Below are positions 11,731 through 25,489 of a stretch of DNA of 64,000 bases, piece by piece. Below the pieces are notes generated by a model. It saw only the letters and a list, made by a program, of their open reading frames with translations, was not told the origin of the DNA and searched no databases. This stretch comes from Pteria penguin. Its lineage: Eukaryota > Mollusca > Bivalvia > Pterioida > Pteriidae. The stretch lies in NCBI GenBank assembly GCA_035048485.1, contig CM068592.1, positions 30,192,001 through 30,256,000 on the forward strand. The letters run 5' to 3'. A program made the position numbers and the translations under genes. Position 1 is the stretch's first letter. Each line of letters begins with the position of its first letter.

Positions 11731-13931
11731 AAAGGAAAAGACAGAAATAGAAAAAAGGAATGACAAAAGCAAACAAAGAAAACAAAAAAGAAAAGACAGG
11801 AAAAAGAAAAAAACGAAAGAAAAGCTTTAGTTTTCCTTGACAAAACCTAAGACGAACGCTCATTAGTCAGATTTATCACAACACATAAAACATAAATAAG
11901 AATGTCGTAAGAGTTCAGCGTTTATTCAATTTTCTGTAAGACTGGTGTCAACCGACCCGCGTGCACTTTGATAGAGTTACTGTTCACACCTTCAAGGACT
12001 TATAATTCATCAAAATGAGTCGATGTATTGATGGCTACCGGAGACCAATTTGATAAACTGCAAGATCTTGTAAGGCAAAACGGAAAATGTGAAACACACA
12101 GCAACAGATCGCAATACATGAAACACTAATAATGAAAGTCTATGAGATCCTTTTCCTACTGGTAAATGTTTTCCCGTTCATGAACACCTAAATTATTCAA
12201 ATGCCATAAATTTAGATGTATGTGCAGAAAAAACTGTACCAAATGATAATACCTATTATGATTTTTATCACTTGTAAACACGGTTTTATTCATCTTTAAT
12301 TATCTGGAATATCCATTAAAAGAATAAACTGTGGCTTAATGAGTAAAATTAATGTAATCTTATATAATCAAATGTTTCTTAATTCATATTATTTTAAGTA
12401 CTATGAAAAACAATATCCTTTGAAGTTCGATAGCGTTTAATCTAACAAAACTAGCACGAAAACAGTAAATTTATTCAATCTTTCGCATTTTGAGATTTTT
12501 ATTACTACTATTGTTAATCTCCCTTTTTTTCGGTCAAGAGAGATTTTGTTTATATCGTCTTTATTGAAGTACTGTTAGAATGCTGAAGGACTTTGCATAT
12601 TTATAAAAATTATAAAATGAACAATTGTAAATTTCATTTTCTCCTTCTGTCTACGCATTTTTTGAGAGATATCTAGAAATAACCATTTGTCCGATGTTTC
12701 GGGAAAACCCGATTATTTCCGGCTGAACTAGTTGCACCACATTTTACCTCATTTTACAGTGATGTCACATTTCGAACAATAATGTGGTAATAAAAATCCA
12801 GGAAAAAGTGGCATTCTTACAACATCTGACGTCAGATATTTACGGAGATTAACGACTGAAAATAGCTATCGAGCTGTGAATGAATTATTGTATATAACTT
12901 GTGATTGAGGTAACGTATTAGCTTAATTCAACACCTTATCTAGAACAATTGAGAGCATTCTAATAGCACTTACACTATCCGGAGCCAAGGCATGTACATA
13001 TGAATGATGCATATTACCTCACTGTTTGAACATTTGATGCAGAAAAAAAAACCCCATCAGTTCTTTAAAGTGAGTGCGTAAAAATTGCATTAATTTAATT
13101 AATAGACGTAAATTATTTTATTCCATTTAAAAAAAAAGGAAGTTGATGTTCAATGGCTTTCACCGCCATTTACCTCTGTCCTAATGCTAAGGGGAGAAAA
13201 AAAAACGTGTTCCCACAAAAATGACGTAAATAACAATGAAAAGTTCTTATGACGTTATAAGGTTGCTAACGTTCAACGTCGTTTCTAACTTATAGTACAC
13301 CAGCGCCCCCTAACGGATGATAACGGACGGCGAACTCATTTCCTGTTAGCTTTACGTTTGGATTTGAGCAAACGGCTCTTGCCCGTTAAGTCTCTCAGGG
13401 ATATGCAAGACTTAAATTCAGTGCTACATTAGAGCTATCCCCCGGATATGATTACCATCGTCGTTTAATTGAAGAGGAAACAGACGTACACCGGAAAAAA
13501 CCTCAACAATCATTATGAATATACATCTTTGCTTCATTCTTGCAAGGATTAGTCCCAAATCTGAAAGGTGACATTCTGTTCTAAATATGCGCTTTAATGA
13601 TGAACAATTAAAAAAATTATATTCCCACAAGTTGTAACAGTATAAAAGTTTCAGGAGAACCATCGCAGATAAAGAAAAAAATAATTCTAAATTTTCTGAT
13701 AACATTAAACTCACCGTTTCGAAATAATTCTGATTTTTATGAAAAGGAAATCGACATCTGACGTTTGACGGGAAAACAAATAAAATAAATATATTTATAC
13801 AATAAAACAGCCAAGGACACAGGAATCAATGATACATCCATAAAATTACATCGCATAAATGCAGTTCTGATACGACTTAATTTCATTGATAATTGTCAAT
13901 CAATTGGTGTGGTAGCAGAGACGAAAAGTAA
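11731..13931. other. No gene; purine-rich start
   Basis: 11725-11825 is strongly AG-rich (simple sequence). The remainder is AT-rich with no recognisable coding or repeat. Confidence 0.55.
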
Positions 13932-13974
13932 ACAAAAAAAAACAAAAAAACAAAAAAAAAAAAACAAAAAAAAA

Positions 13975-14013
<39 letters not shown>

Positions 14014-14063
14014 AAAAAATAAAAAAATAAAAAAAAAAAAAAAAAATAATAATAATAATAATA
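13932..14063. repeat. Poly-A tract with (AAT)n
   Basis: About 115 bases of A with scattered C and T, then seven or so AAT units. The overlapping minus-strand ORF rich in Phe is an artefact of this tract. Confidence 0.95.
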
Positions 14064-15290
14064 AAACGTCACTCATATGGTGTAGTTCATCGTTCATCAG
14101 TGTAATAAATTTTCCATAGCCGGGCGATAACATGTTGTTAAATGCAATACTCTTTTGTGTTATATTGTTAAAAATGAGTTTGATATTAACAACTTATTTT
14201 GCTATTTTCATTATATATTGATATTGAAATGATAGTAATTTTGACCTGTTTTAAACACAGGCAATTTGCCCTCTCATGTGCCAAGTCTCTTATTGAGAGT
14301 CCAGCCTTGTGAGGATGTCCACTATATATATATGGGCCGAGAATGGCTTTAAGATTAATATACTTGTGAATAGTAAAGTACTACAGTGCAAATCTATTCT
14401 TATTTCTGTTTTCATTGAAGATATTGTAAGGTGGATACAATTCAATGTATCTTACGATTAAAAAATAGATTTTAGAACATTTACCAAAGAAAACACAAAT
14501 AATTTTTATTAAATATAAAGTTTTTCAATAAACAAAATAACTGAAGAATTATTGTCTGCATAAATGTAAGATGCATGCCGTGTTAAGCCATCGGATTTCG
14601 AGTATGATAATGAGTATCCGTTATTTGGTGTCAACTTAGTTACGATCACATATGATATATATAGGATATTTGATACAGTCTTCTGCAGTTTTACGGTACT
14701 GAATCAAGAATACCCATTTGGATTGTTTTTCAGTTTATTCATTTGAGCCACTGCGCCATCTCCCAGCAACATTATTGTTAAACATTTAGTAAACGCATAC
14801 ACGATACTGAGCCACTAATTCGATAAACAATTCGACGTTATCTTGAATCGTTATGTAACATACATAGCTCATGTACTATAAATATCTCGACTATTTAATC
14901 GGAAAAGATGCTGATATGTATGTTGGCTAATGCTATGTGAATATAAAAATATAGAGTAATAAAATCGACAAACTCAGTAAAATTTCTACAAAGCAGGAAG
15001 ATAGCACATAGTGTATATGTTGTCTTGTGGTTATGAAAACTGTTATATATCCCGCAAGGTTTCGATGTGATATTTGGCTACTTTTCAACACACATTGAAT
15101 TATTGTATCTGAGTAATGGTTGGTATGTTATCACTTTCACGCAATAGATAATTATCCATGAGTGAGCAATAGAATGGAGACTGTAGGTCCTGGATTGAAC
15201 GTATGTCCTTAGGGTGAAATGGATGGTGCATTATAGATCCCTACGCCGCCTAGAATGGCAGATTACTACATATAGAACTGCCATGTGTTA
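14064..15290. other. No gene recognised
   Basis: AT-rich sequence without readable domains or recognised repeats. Confidence 0.5.
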
Positions 15291-15292
15291 CC

Positions 15293-15293
<1 letters not shown>

Positions 15294-15332
<39 letters not shown>

Positions 15333-15372
15333 ACACACACACACACACACACAAACAAACACACACACACGC
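15294..15372. repeat. (CA)n microsatellite
   Basis: About 39 CA units with a few interruptions (GACA, AACA, GCA). Confidence 0.97.
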
Positions 15373-16660
15373 ACACATTATTACATAAATGAAATATTAT
15401 TCAATTTTATCATGAAGTATGAGCTTTGTAATTTGGATACTAAACAATCATCAGCATCAATATTGATCTGTGGCGTTGGTGACACAGCTTAAAAACTAAG
15501 CATATACACGAATACATCTATATCCTTTGCAAATTTAAAAGTAAGTTTTACTAATATTGATACGAACTTTGGTTAAATAATTGTAAAGATAAGACAAGAT
15601 AGACAGTATTATCAGACAAACCGCATTTCAGTTATAAAGAATCCACTTATCGTCTGCGATATAAATCATTACGTTCTTTTTATAGCATTAGAAGTTTGGG
15701 TATAAAAACTTTTCTTTACCGTTTTCATGAGGCTATTATCTTATTTCTAGAGAAAATACTGACAAAACATAAGGATAAAATCTTGAGTACTCAGTGATCA
15801 TATATGAATAAAAAGCAATGTAGATCATCGTTCGCCTTTATGATTTTGTATAATCAAGAGCATTTAAAACTTTGCGCTTATATGGCTGACTTCTACCGGG
15901 TCATAAGAAACATATGTTTAAATGGTAGTAGAATATAAGTTTTTTAAACTGCGTAAAGCGAAAGAGACAACCTGTACAAAGAAACCAGAAAATGTACATT
16001 GAAGTTGATATAAATTTTAAAAGATCTAAATTAATCGGACGATTTTTGTATGGTTGAACATCAAGAAGAATGCAAATCTCAAAATACGTGAAAATAGGTG
16101 CCCGAAGGGAGTGAGAGTTCCATGCTTGCGTGAAATACCTATCGCAATGTTCCTGTGCAGTAACCCGTCAAATCCCGTAAATATTTGTTTTTAGAATTCG
16201 GTACTGTCTGAAAGGTAAAACCGGGGTATGGCAATAGCTCTCTGGACATTCGTCCCGGCGAGCTAAAAGTGATATGGATTTTTTAAAATTAAACTTTATT
16301 TTACAATGTTTAAGAGACAAGTTATCAATTTACATAAATCTTGCTCGTTTGCACGGGTATTGGCACAAGGATATCGATATTCCCAATAATGCAAATAACA
16401 ATATGAATATGAAATATTTTTAGTCCATATTACTCAATATTACAAACTCCTATCAATGTGCATCTTTATAATGAAATTTTTATCGTTGACGGCTTATCTA
16501 TCTTATTCCTGTTTTCCTAATACCTGCCACGAAGCTGCTAACACAAAGATATGTTAGGGAACGTCTGGACCGGCGTCGTTGTCCGTAAACAAAACTTTAA
16601 CCTGGATCAAAACTTTAGAACCATTAGTTTTAGGGCTTCAATATTTCACATATTTATTCT
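15373..16660. other. No gene recognised
   Basis: AT-rich, no domain and no recognised repeat. Confidence 0.5.
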
Positions 16661-16900
16661 TTGTGCCAATATCTTTCATTGGGTTCCAAATATTTATATA
16701 CCTTGTGACCTTGACCTTGAAGTTTGACGTAGTTTTAAAAACCTATAATCCCTATAACCTTGGCCATAACTTATCAACAGTAAAAGATGGCTTAAATATT
16801 TCATGTGCGCGTTCCTTGTGACTAGACCTTTCATTGCATGTCAAAATTTTTCACTTTCGATGACCTTGACTTTGAAGACATACTTACAAAACCATTTGCT
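16661..16900. repeat. GACCTTGACC-type dispersed repeat
   Basis: Contains TGTGACCTTGACCTTGAAG, ATAACCTTGGCC and ATGACCTTGACTTTGAAG about 190 bases apart. Related blocks occur at 38090-38720 and 47440-47950. Such repeats are common in mollusc genomes; that statement is from general knowledge. Confidence 0.6.
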
Positions 16901-17892
16901 ATTTAGATTTGGTTGCCACTGGCGAGTTCGGATGTGCTGACAACTCTTGTATTTAATTATTGTAGTAAAGAAGATAAACGTTCGAGTCTAGTTTGCCATA
17001 AAATTGATATCATCAACGTTATCGGTAAACTGCGAATTCAAGTATTTACGTAAAATAAGTATACTTAGTATAATATACATTTTATCTATGCGTCTATATT
17101 GCAGTAGGTGGTAAATGCAAAAATGCAAAATTGACATGACAGATCTAGACGACGATTTCGGTCTCATGTAAATGATGTTTTTGGTTACAACATGAAGACA
17201 ACAACAGTGTTTAAAAACAAAGGAATGTAACCAAAAAGTGTAATACATATATTAGTGAACTCGTTGCAAATAAACTATTCGTGACATTTTACTGAAACTG
17301 TGAGTCATATAGCTAATCGGATCATCACATAAATACAGGATATAAATATATATGCGTTGATGCTCTGATTGCGTGATGTAATCTCCCACCATCGTCTCAA
17401 AATAATATCTTTCAAAAATAAATTAATGTCTCCAAGAATTAGGATTAATAGTGAAAAATCGATAATTATTGTCAAATAAAGTGGAAAAATAATTCATATC
17501 TCATAAATGTGTCTTAGATAAATAATTTGTGTTATATAATTGTTTGGTTTGAAAAGTAACATTGTTGCTGATGTAATAAGCTCTTAAGTGGTAATACATT
17601 AGTTTTGTATTAAGACTGTATTTATCATCGACTCACGAAGCAGAGCAGCGACTCAATCTATATGACAAAGTTGATAACGTTAGTATTCCTTCCGCTGCAT
17701 TACGACACTTTAATGTATTTTATCAAGGCATATAGTATATACAAATGCGGTGACTAGCAGTTGCCGAAAAACAGAACACCGAGGAATCACTAGGAAGACT
17801 GGAACTCTGGTCCTATATAGTATACATATCATACACCAGCATTTACTCACTGAATGGTAATTCTATACGTAAGAATGAACAATGTATCCTTT
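16901..17892. other. No gene recognised
   Basis: AT-rich sequence without readable domains. Confidence 0.5.
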
Positions 17893-17998
17893 TGGGAGTT
17901 TACATATGCTCTTTAAGTAGATGCTCTTTGGTCTGTTTTCTATTTACTATTGCTGTTTTGTTTTTCGTTTGTCCTTTGGTTTCAGGACTTTGGACCAA
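17893..17998 (+). mobile_element. Family A PLE 3' UTR tail fragment
   Basis: Matches the last part of the family A 3' UTR: GGGAGTTTACATATGCTCTT-AAGTAGA, then a TTTCTATTTAC and TTTTTCGTTTGTCC stretch, then TTTGGTTTCAGGACTTTGGAC. The two-hairpin motif just upstream is not recognisable. Confidence 0.6.
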
Positions 17999-18496
17999 TA
18001 ACGAGGTTATATATCATACCATCTGATATCTAGCGTAGTTTTATCAGTTCCCATAGACTATATTGTTCTGTATGCTGACAAGGATTGTGACATTGAAGGT
18101 TTTAAATACAATCTTCTGAGGACCCTATTTGTACTCAGTGAATTATCGTATCATGATAGCGATATCAGTAATAATAGTCCATGCTGAATGCAATACGAAG
18201 ACAATATCACTTAGGGAATTACTTACGAATAATCGTTTGTAACATTTAATGAATTTTTAATCATTGATTCATGGCTATAAATAATTGTGTCAAGATACAG
18301 AAAGCAATTGAAAACTACATAAAAACTCGCAAATTGGGATGTTCTGTTCTTATGACTTTGGAATCGAAACGGTTTTGAATGCTAAATGTTATAGTGATTC
18401 ACTTCTGTTTTTCTTTTTTTTTCAACTTATGTAGGTTCTAAGACATAAATGGAAACAATAGACCTATAAAATACTGGTTATTTAGATATTCTTTAG

Positions 18497-18775
18497 ATAT
18501 TAACACGACTGGTAAACTAAACTATCCACTATATGACAAACGAGACGACTTTAATTTTCCTATTAACCTCCTATACACATGTAGTGACAATCCTTTATCA
18601 CATGCATATGGTGTCTATGTGTCTCAGCCAATCCGATATGCTAGAGCTTCTTCTTACTGCTGTTCCTTCATTCACCGAGGCAAATTACTAAGTGAAAAGT
18701 TATTATCAGAAGGATATGAAATCAAAAAGTTAACATGCGGCACATTTTACGGACAATACAAAGATCTTGTGTAGA
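18497..18775 (+). pseudogene. Penelope-like reverse transcriptase C-terminal remnant, family B
   Basis: The plus strand encodes the sequence LYDKRDDFNFPI, then HAYGVYVSQPIRYARASS, a KLLSEKLLSEGYEIKKL-like block and FYGQYKDL. These are the C-terminal blocks of a family B-like PLE reverse transcriptase. A small deletion removes the usual VNFP segment. The catalytic palm is absent. A 3' region with the two-hairpin motif follows at 18953-19032, so the whole element remnant runs to about 19100. Confidence 0.78.
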
Positions 18776-18952
18776 ATTATCGGATATCATTTTCCAACAT
18801 GTTGACTTCTTAATACAGTTGAAGGTGTTTACCGTTTGAATTGTGGCAGATTTCTATTGCAGTAACAATACTAATCCTGACGATTTACCAAATATGACTG
18901 CGATATTATATCGTCTACCGGATATGATTTGAGTTCATAGTTGGTCGACTTA

Positions 18953-19032
18953 TATTGGCGGTCGGCAGGGGACGTTTACTCTTTCATGGCACCTGATCCC
19001 ATCTTTGGACTTTTTTGGGGTCCGTTATTGAC
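18953..19032 (+). other. PLE 3' UTR motif, copy after family B remnant
   Basis: Reads GGCGGTCGGCAGGGGACG then TTTACTCTTTCATGGCACCTG and GATCCCATCTTTGGAC. It is closest to copy 2 at 4645-4720. Stem 2 is degraded here. Confidence 0.6.
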
Positions 19033-20231
19033 TATACTGACTATTTTGTACTTATACCGATATTCCGATGGGACATTACTTGATAACTTACTGTTGAACT
19101 TACTATGCTCTATAGATAAGATACCATTTTTGTCGTCGACCACACTCATTGAGATGTAGTAATCATAGTTAAGAAATAAACTTAATCCTGTAGTCACACT
19201 GAGTTAGTTAAGGGCAGAAAGTAGGGTATCTGACTCAGCTGAATAAGAGAAATCGCCACGGATATGTAACACATCACAACAATATCCACATAAAAAGACA
19301 TCACAAAACTTTGCTTGTAAGGTAATCGTAGTACCGACCTAGGACAATCGATTAATATATAACAATCGTCATACAATAGAGGAATTAATAAGCGTCCAAA
19401 CACCAATTACACCTGGACCACAACGGCGCATTATTGGAGTGCCACAGTGACACAACACTAGGGCCACCATGGTACATGAGTGTGGGTTACAGTAACACAT
19501 AGCCCCAATTATCATCTTGGTTTACATAAACACCATAAAGCTGTTAACAACAGTAATCTCATTTGTAATGTGTCAATAAAGGGTTCATAATCGGCACCAT
19601 ATGTGCAATGTAATCGAATATGTTTGTGTCATCCTTTGAATAATTCCTTATTTTATTGCTTTATTTTTGTTTTCTAGGGTAGATTCTGCGAGGGTATCCA
19701 GTCAATTTTTTTCTCACATATAAAGAGGTACGAAGATTTAATGTAAGATTTTATTATTAATTTTATATGTAAATATAACTGATTATAATTCAGCAGATGT
19801 TCCAACTCATGAAAATGAGATTTTGCTCCCACTGTTCTTATGGAAGTCTTATGAATTATCTATGGGTTATAAACCAAGGAATTTTACCTACTGTAGGAAT
19901 TTGCTGCTCTCAAAATATCTGCAATGTCCTAGTTTATTTAATATCAATCAAATGAAGATTATAATTAATGATTATGTCATCCTAGCCAGGTCTATTATAC
20001 TCCAAATTAAGGGGTCCAAACAGTGGATTGAAAACAATTTTCTCTTTATGATGTTGGTAAAAATTGTGTCCCCGTATTAAGGTAGAATTTGTAAATTAAA
20101 AGTTCTTTGCTGAGTGTCGTCACGTCACTCTATATGTGAAATGATCTTATAAATAAGCGAAAAACACAAGAGCCTCAAACAAACATATTAGATGAAGCCT
20201 GTGATGTGTCTTTTTTTTTCTTTTCAAAAAC
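19033..20231. other. No gene recognised
   Basis: A few small ORFs without domains. A weak echo of the family C tail (CCGACCTAGGACAATCGATTAA near 19336) is too short to call. Confidence 0.5.
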
Positions 20232-20369
20232 TTGATAGAAACCTTCACAAGGTATGGGGGTAGGTATCGATGAATACACAACTTACCATGGAATATACAA
20301 TTGACAGAAACCTTCACAAGGTATGGGGGTAGGTATCGATGAATACACAACTTACCATGGAGTATACAA
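20232..20369. repeat. 69-bp tandem duplication
   Basis: Two near-identical 69-bp units (20232-20300 and 20301-20369), each with AGAAACCTTCACAAGG and GGTAGGTATCGATG. A third unit begins (TTGA) and then stops. Confidence 0.93.
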
Positions 20370-20465
20370 TTGAAAGCAATAATAGAGACGAAGCAATACA
20401 GAATGTCACAAAATTATGTCGATTGAGCAGGGTCAATTACCTACACAATTAATGTCTTTTATTAA

Positions 20466-20592
20466 AAAAAAAATCCCCCTCCCCTCCCAAAAAAAAAAAA
20501 AAAAGAACAAACAAAAACACCCCCCCCCCCAAAAAAACCAAACAAACAAAAAAAAAAAAAAACATACAAAAAAAAAAACAAAAAAAAAACAT
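20466..20592. repeat. A/C-rich simple sequence
   Basis: Runs of A broken by CCCC and AAAC blocks. The overlapping Lys-rich ORF is an artefact. Confidence 0.95.
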
Positions 20593-23544
20593 AGGATAGC
20601 AGCATAATGATACGCTTATTTTCAACTATCTAGATTTGAATGTAAAACAATTGGAAGTGGTTTGAATGGCTAGATAAATATTCAACATTTGACTCATTTA
20701 CATATGTGCCTTAAAATTCTTCTTGTGAATAAAATATATCATAATGTTATCATAAGAGCTAAGCTTACATATTAATGGATCAATACATGGGTTTCTTAAA
20801 TAAACGCTCTCTATTTGAGATAAAATGAAGACATTCACCCTGTAACAAAACTCTAAATAATTCTGCCATATGTTTTACAATTTACACTTTAGTTTCTCAT
20901 ACATACCATTAAGAGTTTTCATACAAAATTTCGTTTGCTATATTACATTTCGTGCACCATGCAGATCACTCATTCACAAAAAAGTTTTAGATATATATAT
21001 ATATTTTCCACTGCTATTATGTTTTTGTGTAGCTGGAACGCAGAATGAGATTTCCATGACTCTTAGGGGTCAACGATTATTGACGTTTTTCAGCCCCCCC
21101 CCCTCCCTCTCCCTAAAAATCGTTTGTGTTCATATTTTGAAGTCTCATATATTGATGTGTAATGCCATTATGAAGCAGGTATAAAACGATATGAGAAGAT
21201 ATATGTATTATTTTACAAGTAAAATGCCCTTGCTTGCTAAGTAATAGGGTTCTTATGATTGCAAAAGCAGATACATAATATATTCAAAATTCACTCACCT
21301 TAGGTTGGGCTGTTGATGTTAGCATTGTGTCATTAAACATAATCTCCATGGTGAAAATTTATAAATAACTAATTTATCAAGAAAATTTGAGCTTCAGACG
21401 ATTCCGTTGTGATGCCTACAGTGAAATGTATATAACAAAGGCAACAAGCACAGATTATAACACCAGTCTGTGCGTGAAGATCACAGATATGTCTATTTCA
21501 CTCTTGCAATGATAATGAGTGCCATGAACTTCAAAGTTGATAGCGAATTTATCTTCTTTCTCGATAGAGTAACAGAAACTATCGACTCCTGAGAATCAAT
21601 CACTTCTAGTCATTGATACTGAACCGCGGATTCTAACTTTACTGCCTCGTCTTATCTCAGTCACGTGGTTTTATTTCATGCTTCGATTGGTACGCAAGAT
21701 ACAGATAATTATCACTGAATGAAGCGCTTAAGATAGCTGCGCCAAAATCTGGGATTGTTGATCGTAAAATAGACCGAAAGTACTGCAACATTTTATATGT
21801 TAAATATACTGCATATTTATTTTCTCGTTTCGGTGTTCCACTACCAGTAGGTCAAACATAATAATATTCAATCACATCTTATTACACCGATACTTAGAGC
21901 ATAATGGTTTATGTGGGCATTGTGGCAAGAGAATATAATGATATATAAATGTGTAGATGTATACGTTATCATATCTGGAAATGTTTTGTGGGATTTTTGT
22001 GCAATGCATTGGAAAGGTATTAACCAGACAATAAAATGCACAATTATGTAATTATCTGATTAAGGTTTATGATATCACCATGGTATAAATAATACACAAA
22101 TATGAATAATAATGTGAAAGTAGTGCACAGTTGAATTATTGATGTCTCTACCGTATGCCTAGCATATTCATAGCAGGAACAGCTAGTCAAACAAGAGACA
22201 CTTACTGGTCTTCTCGCCGGTTTTAGGAGTAGATAAATCTCCTGTTCTTCGATGTTCAGGGTGTAACAATGACATAGCAGTATTCTTGTGAAATAGATAA
22301 CTTAAAGTGTTTCCAAAAACATGCAGGACGATATATATATATATATCTTATACTTATGTCTCTTCTGTAATGCTCATGACCGAATAAATGCAATTCTAGA
22401 AAAATATAAATATTTGAAGAACAGAGTTGAAACCAATGTGGACAAAAATGTGTGCCATAGAATTAATCTAAGGACAGAGTTATACATGGGGAAGATGTTT
22501 CTTAGTTTTAGAGTGATTTAGAGAATTTCATGACAGAAAATTTTAAGTATATGTATAACGTCAGCACAAAAGCACTGAGCGCTGTATGTCAGATTAGAAT
22601 TCAGATTAAACAATATCAACGAAGCATGAACTGATAGTAGAGTTAGAGGGAAATTGTAATTAAAGAAAAATTGGAATTCGGACTTAGTTTAGGATAACCA
22701 ATCCAGTGCTTGGCTACTTATTTATATTAACTTTTATATCGTTATAGTGTAAAAATGGCTTAGGTCAGGCTAAGAACTTAATGAAACTCGTGTTACATAA
22801 GAACGTATTAAACGTATTGAATTCCAATACAACTTTTATCAGTCTATTAAATGCCGACATGATATCCGTTTCAAATCGATCATAGAATAATAAGGCCGGG
22901 ATAAGTATGATATAACAGAATTAATACCATTGATATGGAGCATGGAGACTTTTCCAAGACCATGCCGGCGTCATAAACTATCATGTTATCAAACTGATCC
23001 GTCATAGTACAGTAAAAGTCAATGGTGATCGTTACGTACGAAACTATCAACCCCCCCCCCCCCCTTCCAGGAAAAAAGTGTCTAAAATTCATAGAAATAA
23101 AGAATTGACATATCATCAAAATTATTTAACATTTACATTCCTTACCATAATCATGAATGAAAGAAAGCAACATCATCGCCTATAGGAGAGAAGTTGCACG
23201 TTTCTGCATTGAAATCATTTAGTCAAAAACTAAAAACATTGATTTCGGAAGGAAACCAAAAACAACAACACTTCTTCACACATCTCTCTGATGATTGATC
23301 CGAAAATACACACGAACTTTTCTAGGGAACCATGAGCAATTTATGCCTACAGAGTTTTATCCAGAGGTTCTGAAGAAAATGTGAAAAGTCTACGATGACG
23401 GACAGCGGACGGGTGGAACGCTATGGCAATGGTTCATTTGAGGTAAAAAAGAAAAAAAAGAAAACATCTAACCAAGATGAATGACAAAAATAGGACATAC
23501 ACATGAAAATGATAATAGTAAAAATACTAAGAAAACGACCTTAC
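20593..23544. other. No gene recognised
   Basis: AT-rich DNA with a C run at 23049-23064 and short AT microsatellites. At 22183-22240 there is a weak resemblance to the PLE 3' motif (GTCAAACAAGAGACACTTACTG), not strong enough for its own entry. Confidence 0.5.
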
Positions 23545-23662
23545 AATAATATTCGATTATACTGCTAATACGATACCGACTTAGGACGGTCAATTAAAGT
23601 AAGAAATGTCACTCAGTTGGTATAGTTAACCGGTTTACGGGCGCCCACCTTCCCTTATAACT
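23545..23662 (-). mobile_element. Family C PLE 3' tail fragment
   Basis: The reverse complement carries GGGAAGGTGGGC, CCGTAAACCGGTTAAC and GACCGTCCTAAGTCGGTATC in the same order as 25860-25940 and 60828-60906. Both ends are truncated. Confidence 0.8.
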
Positions 23663-24771
23663 GCAAATATGGGTACACAAGAATTCTATGAATTAAATGT
23701 CATTTTCAAATAGCAAAGTAATTCTTGTTACAAAACTATAATGCTCAAACCATTCGCACTCCTACATTTCTTTTACCAGAAACCTTTGGTAATTACTCAT
23801 TACTTTTTCTCCTTTGAATACCTATTGCGTTGTTATTCATACAGCTTAGTCTAATCTAGTGTCTTTGTTTTGAAGTTCAAACCGATTTTTCTCAAATTTA
23901 CAGAAAATTAAAACTGAAACTAGGGGAACTTTTTACATCTACCACCGTCACATCTCGTCTAATTATAGGCAATATATAACTCTTTCTAAGGAATGAAAAT
24001 CAAAAGATAGTTGTCCCTTCCAGAACTCGAATAGAAAAAGGATAAGAAATTAACTCCGATACTCCTATTTTCTGGCACTCACACTTACAACCCCATCAGT
24101 GGTTTCATAGAACTGTTATTAGCAAATTGAAAAACTAAACCACCTTCATATAATATACAATGAGAGGAAATCATCGAATAATGTAAAAGCAATACATTAT
24201 AAGGAATACATACTAAAAGAAGATGACATTGATATTTTTGTTTGGTTTTTGTTTTGTTTGTTTTGTTTTGGGGGTTTTTTTTTTTGGATGGGGGGTGGGG
24301 GGTGGGTGGAGGGGAGGTGGCATTCAAAAGCAGATAACCCTAACAGGTCATGTTGTCCTGGCGGACAGTTCTTCATAACAACGACATAGCTATGTCTTTT
24401 GAATAAGGTCATCAAAACGACCTTTCAAAAGCTTCTGAATACATATCTTGTATCTGTGTAATAATGATTTAATAAGAAACATAGCAGAAATTCTAGAAAT
24501 CAGTGATCGCGTGTATATTCATGAATACCGCTCTCACGCTTAAACTCTTTAGAAATTAATTTTGTAAATGTCATTAAAAGTCGTTATAAATGAGGTTAAT
24601 GCATCATCACAAGAGAATGGACAAGGAGCGAACTGAAGATATGAATATAAGCCTTAAATGTTGACATCATTTTATTAATATCAAATAAAAAGAGAATATA
24701 CTGATAAAAAGGTAAGATGGAGAGATCACATTTGATTTTCATGTATATGAGCAGATAATTCCGAACACGGA
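23663..24771. other. No gene; G/T-rich patch
   Basis: No coding similarity. 24235-24320 is a TTTTG and GGGGTGG simple-sequence patch. The Pro-rich minus-strand ORFs over it are artefacts. Confidence 0.55.
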
Positions 24772-25027
24772 CGAAACCATTTTGGCTCAGGGGATGAGGT
24801 GCGCGGCTCGTGACTGATAGGTCCCAGGTTCGACTTCCGCAGTGGATACACCAATGTCCTTTCCTGGGGATGAAACAGTAAATACCAAGACCATTGTCGA
24901 CGTGACGTGTTAAGGAACACTCACTGTTTCGTTGCATATTAACACATTTCTATGTAATGCATCGAGCAGATGCCGTCACAATATCCATGAGATAATCTCA
25001 TAGTAACGTAAACCAATAATCAATCAA
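24772..25027 (+). mobile_element. tRNA-derived SINE with target-site duplication
   Basis: An A-box-like TGGCTCAGGGGATGAGG (from 24784) and a B-box-like GGTTCGACTTC, about 40 bases apart, form a Pol III promoter typical of a tRNA-derived head. The tail ends in AATCAATCAA. The 11-bp sequence CCGAACACGGA flanks it on both sides (24761-24771 and 25028-25038), a clear target-site duplication. The body is 256 bp. It encodes no protein and would depend on a partner reverse transcriptase. Confidence 0.88.
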
Positions 25028-25171
25028 CCGAACACGGAAGTGTGGTGCTCTAATGAATAATGGCAGATACATACATAGAACGTAATAGAAACATAGTATC
25101 ATTAAAGTTAAACATTAAATTCTAAAAGTTTTACCTCACCCTACTTTGAGATGGGTCCTTGGTTTTTACTA

Positions 25172-25262
25172 CCTCATCTAAAACACGGGACTCCAGTCTG
25201 CTCAATGCGGGAGTCGAATCCTCCATGACACAATCCGAACACTGAACCACTCCGACTTTACT
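25172..25262 (-). mobile_element. tRNA-like SINE head fragment
   Basis: The minus strand reads GAGTGGTTCAGTGTTCGG (A-box-like) followed about 30 bases later by GGATTCGACTCCC (B-box-like). No clear 3' domain or target-site duplication. A decayed tRNA pseudogene is the alternative. Confidence 0.5.
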
Positions 25263-25489
25263 TTTCAGAATTTTCACCATGGTGATGCTACTTTGATAAT
25301 CACTTCACGATTATATGACGCTTATATGAGTGACCAAAACTCCTATGTACGTTATTGCCTCTTACATATATAGAATTAAAAGAAGGTTTATTCAAGTGAG
25401 GGGTTTACTCCAATTTACTTATGTAAAGTATAGGTCAAGTTAATCTGCGAAATATTAGATCATCAAAAAGACTATAGGTCTTGTATTTG

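Noticed and set aside
13900..14133. Phe-rich minus-strand ORF that looks like a membrane protein
   Set aside because: It is the translation of a poly-A tract and adds no information.
15214..15492. ORF with long THTH repeat
   Set aside because: It reads a (CA)n microsatellite.
19200..19410. Possible family C tail copy
   Set aside because: Only a short stretch near 19336 resembles the CCTAAGTCGGTA block; the rest does not align by eye.
20416..20607. Lys-rich ORF resembling a nuclear signal or basic protein
   Set aside because: It is the translation of A/C simple sequence.
23285..23315. CTGATGATTGATCCGAAAA as a hammerhead ribozyme core
   Set aside because: CTGATGA and GAAA are present but the bases between cannot form a stem II, and no cleavage site context was found.
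24784..24845. Functional tRNA gene
   Set aside because: A and B boxes are present but the cloverleaf is incomplete, and the unit has a SINE tail and an 11-bp target-site duplication.
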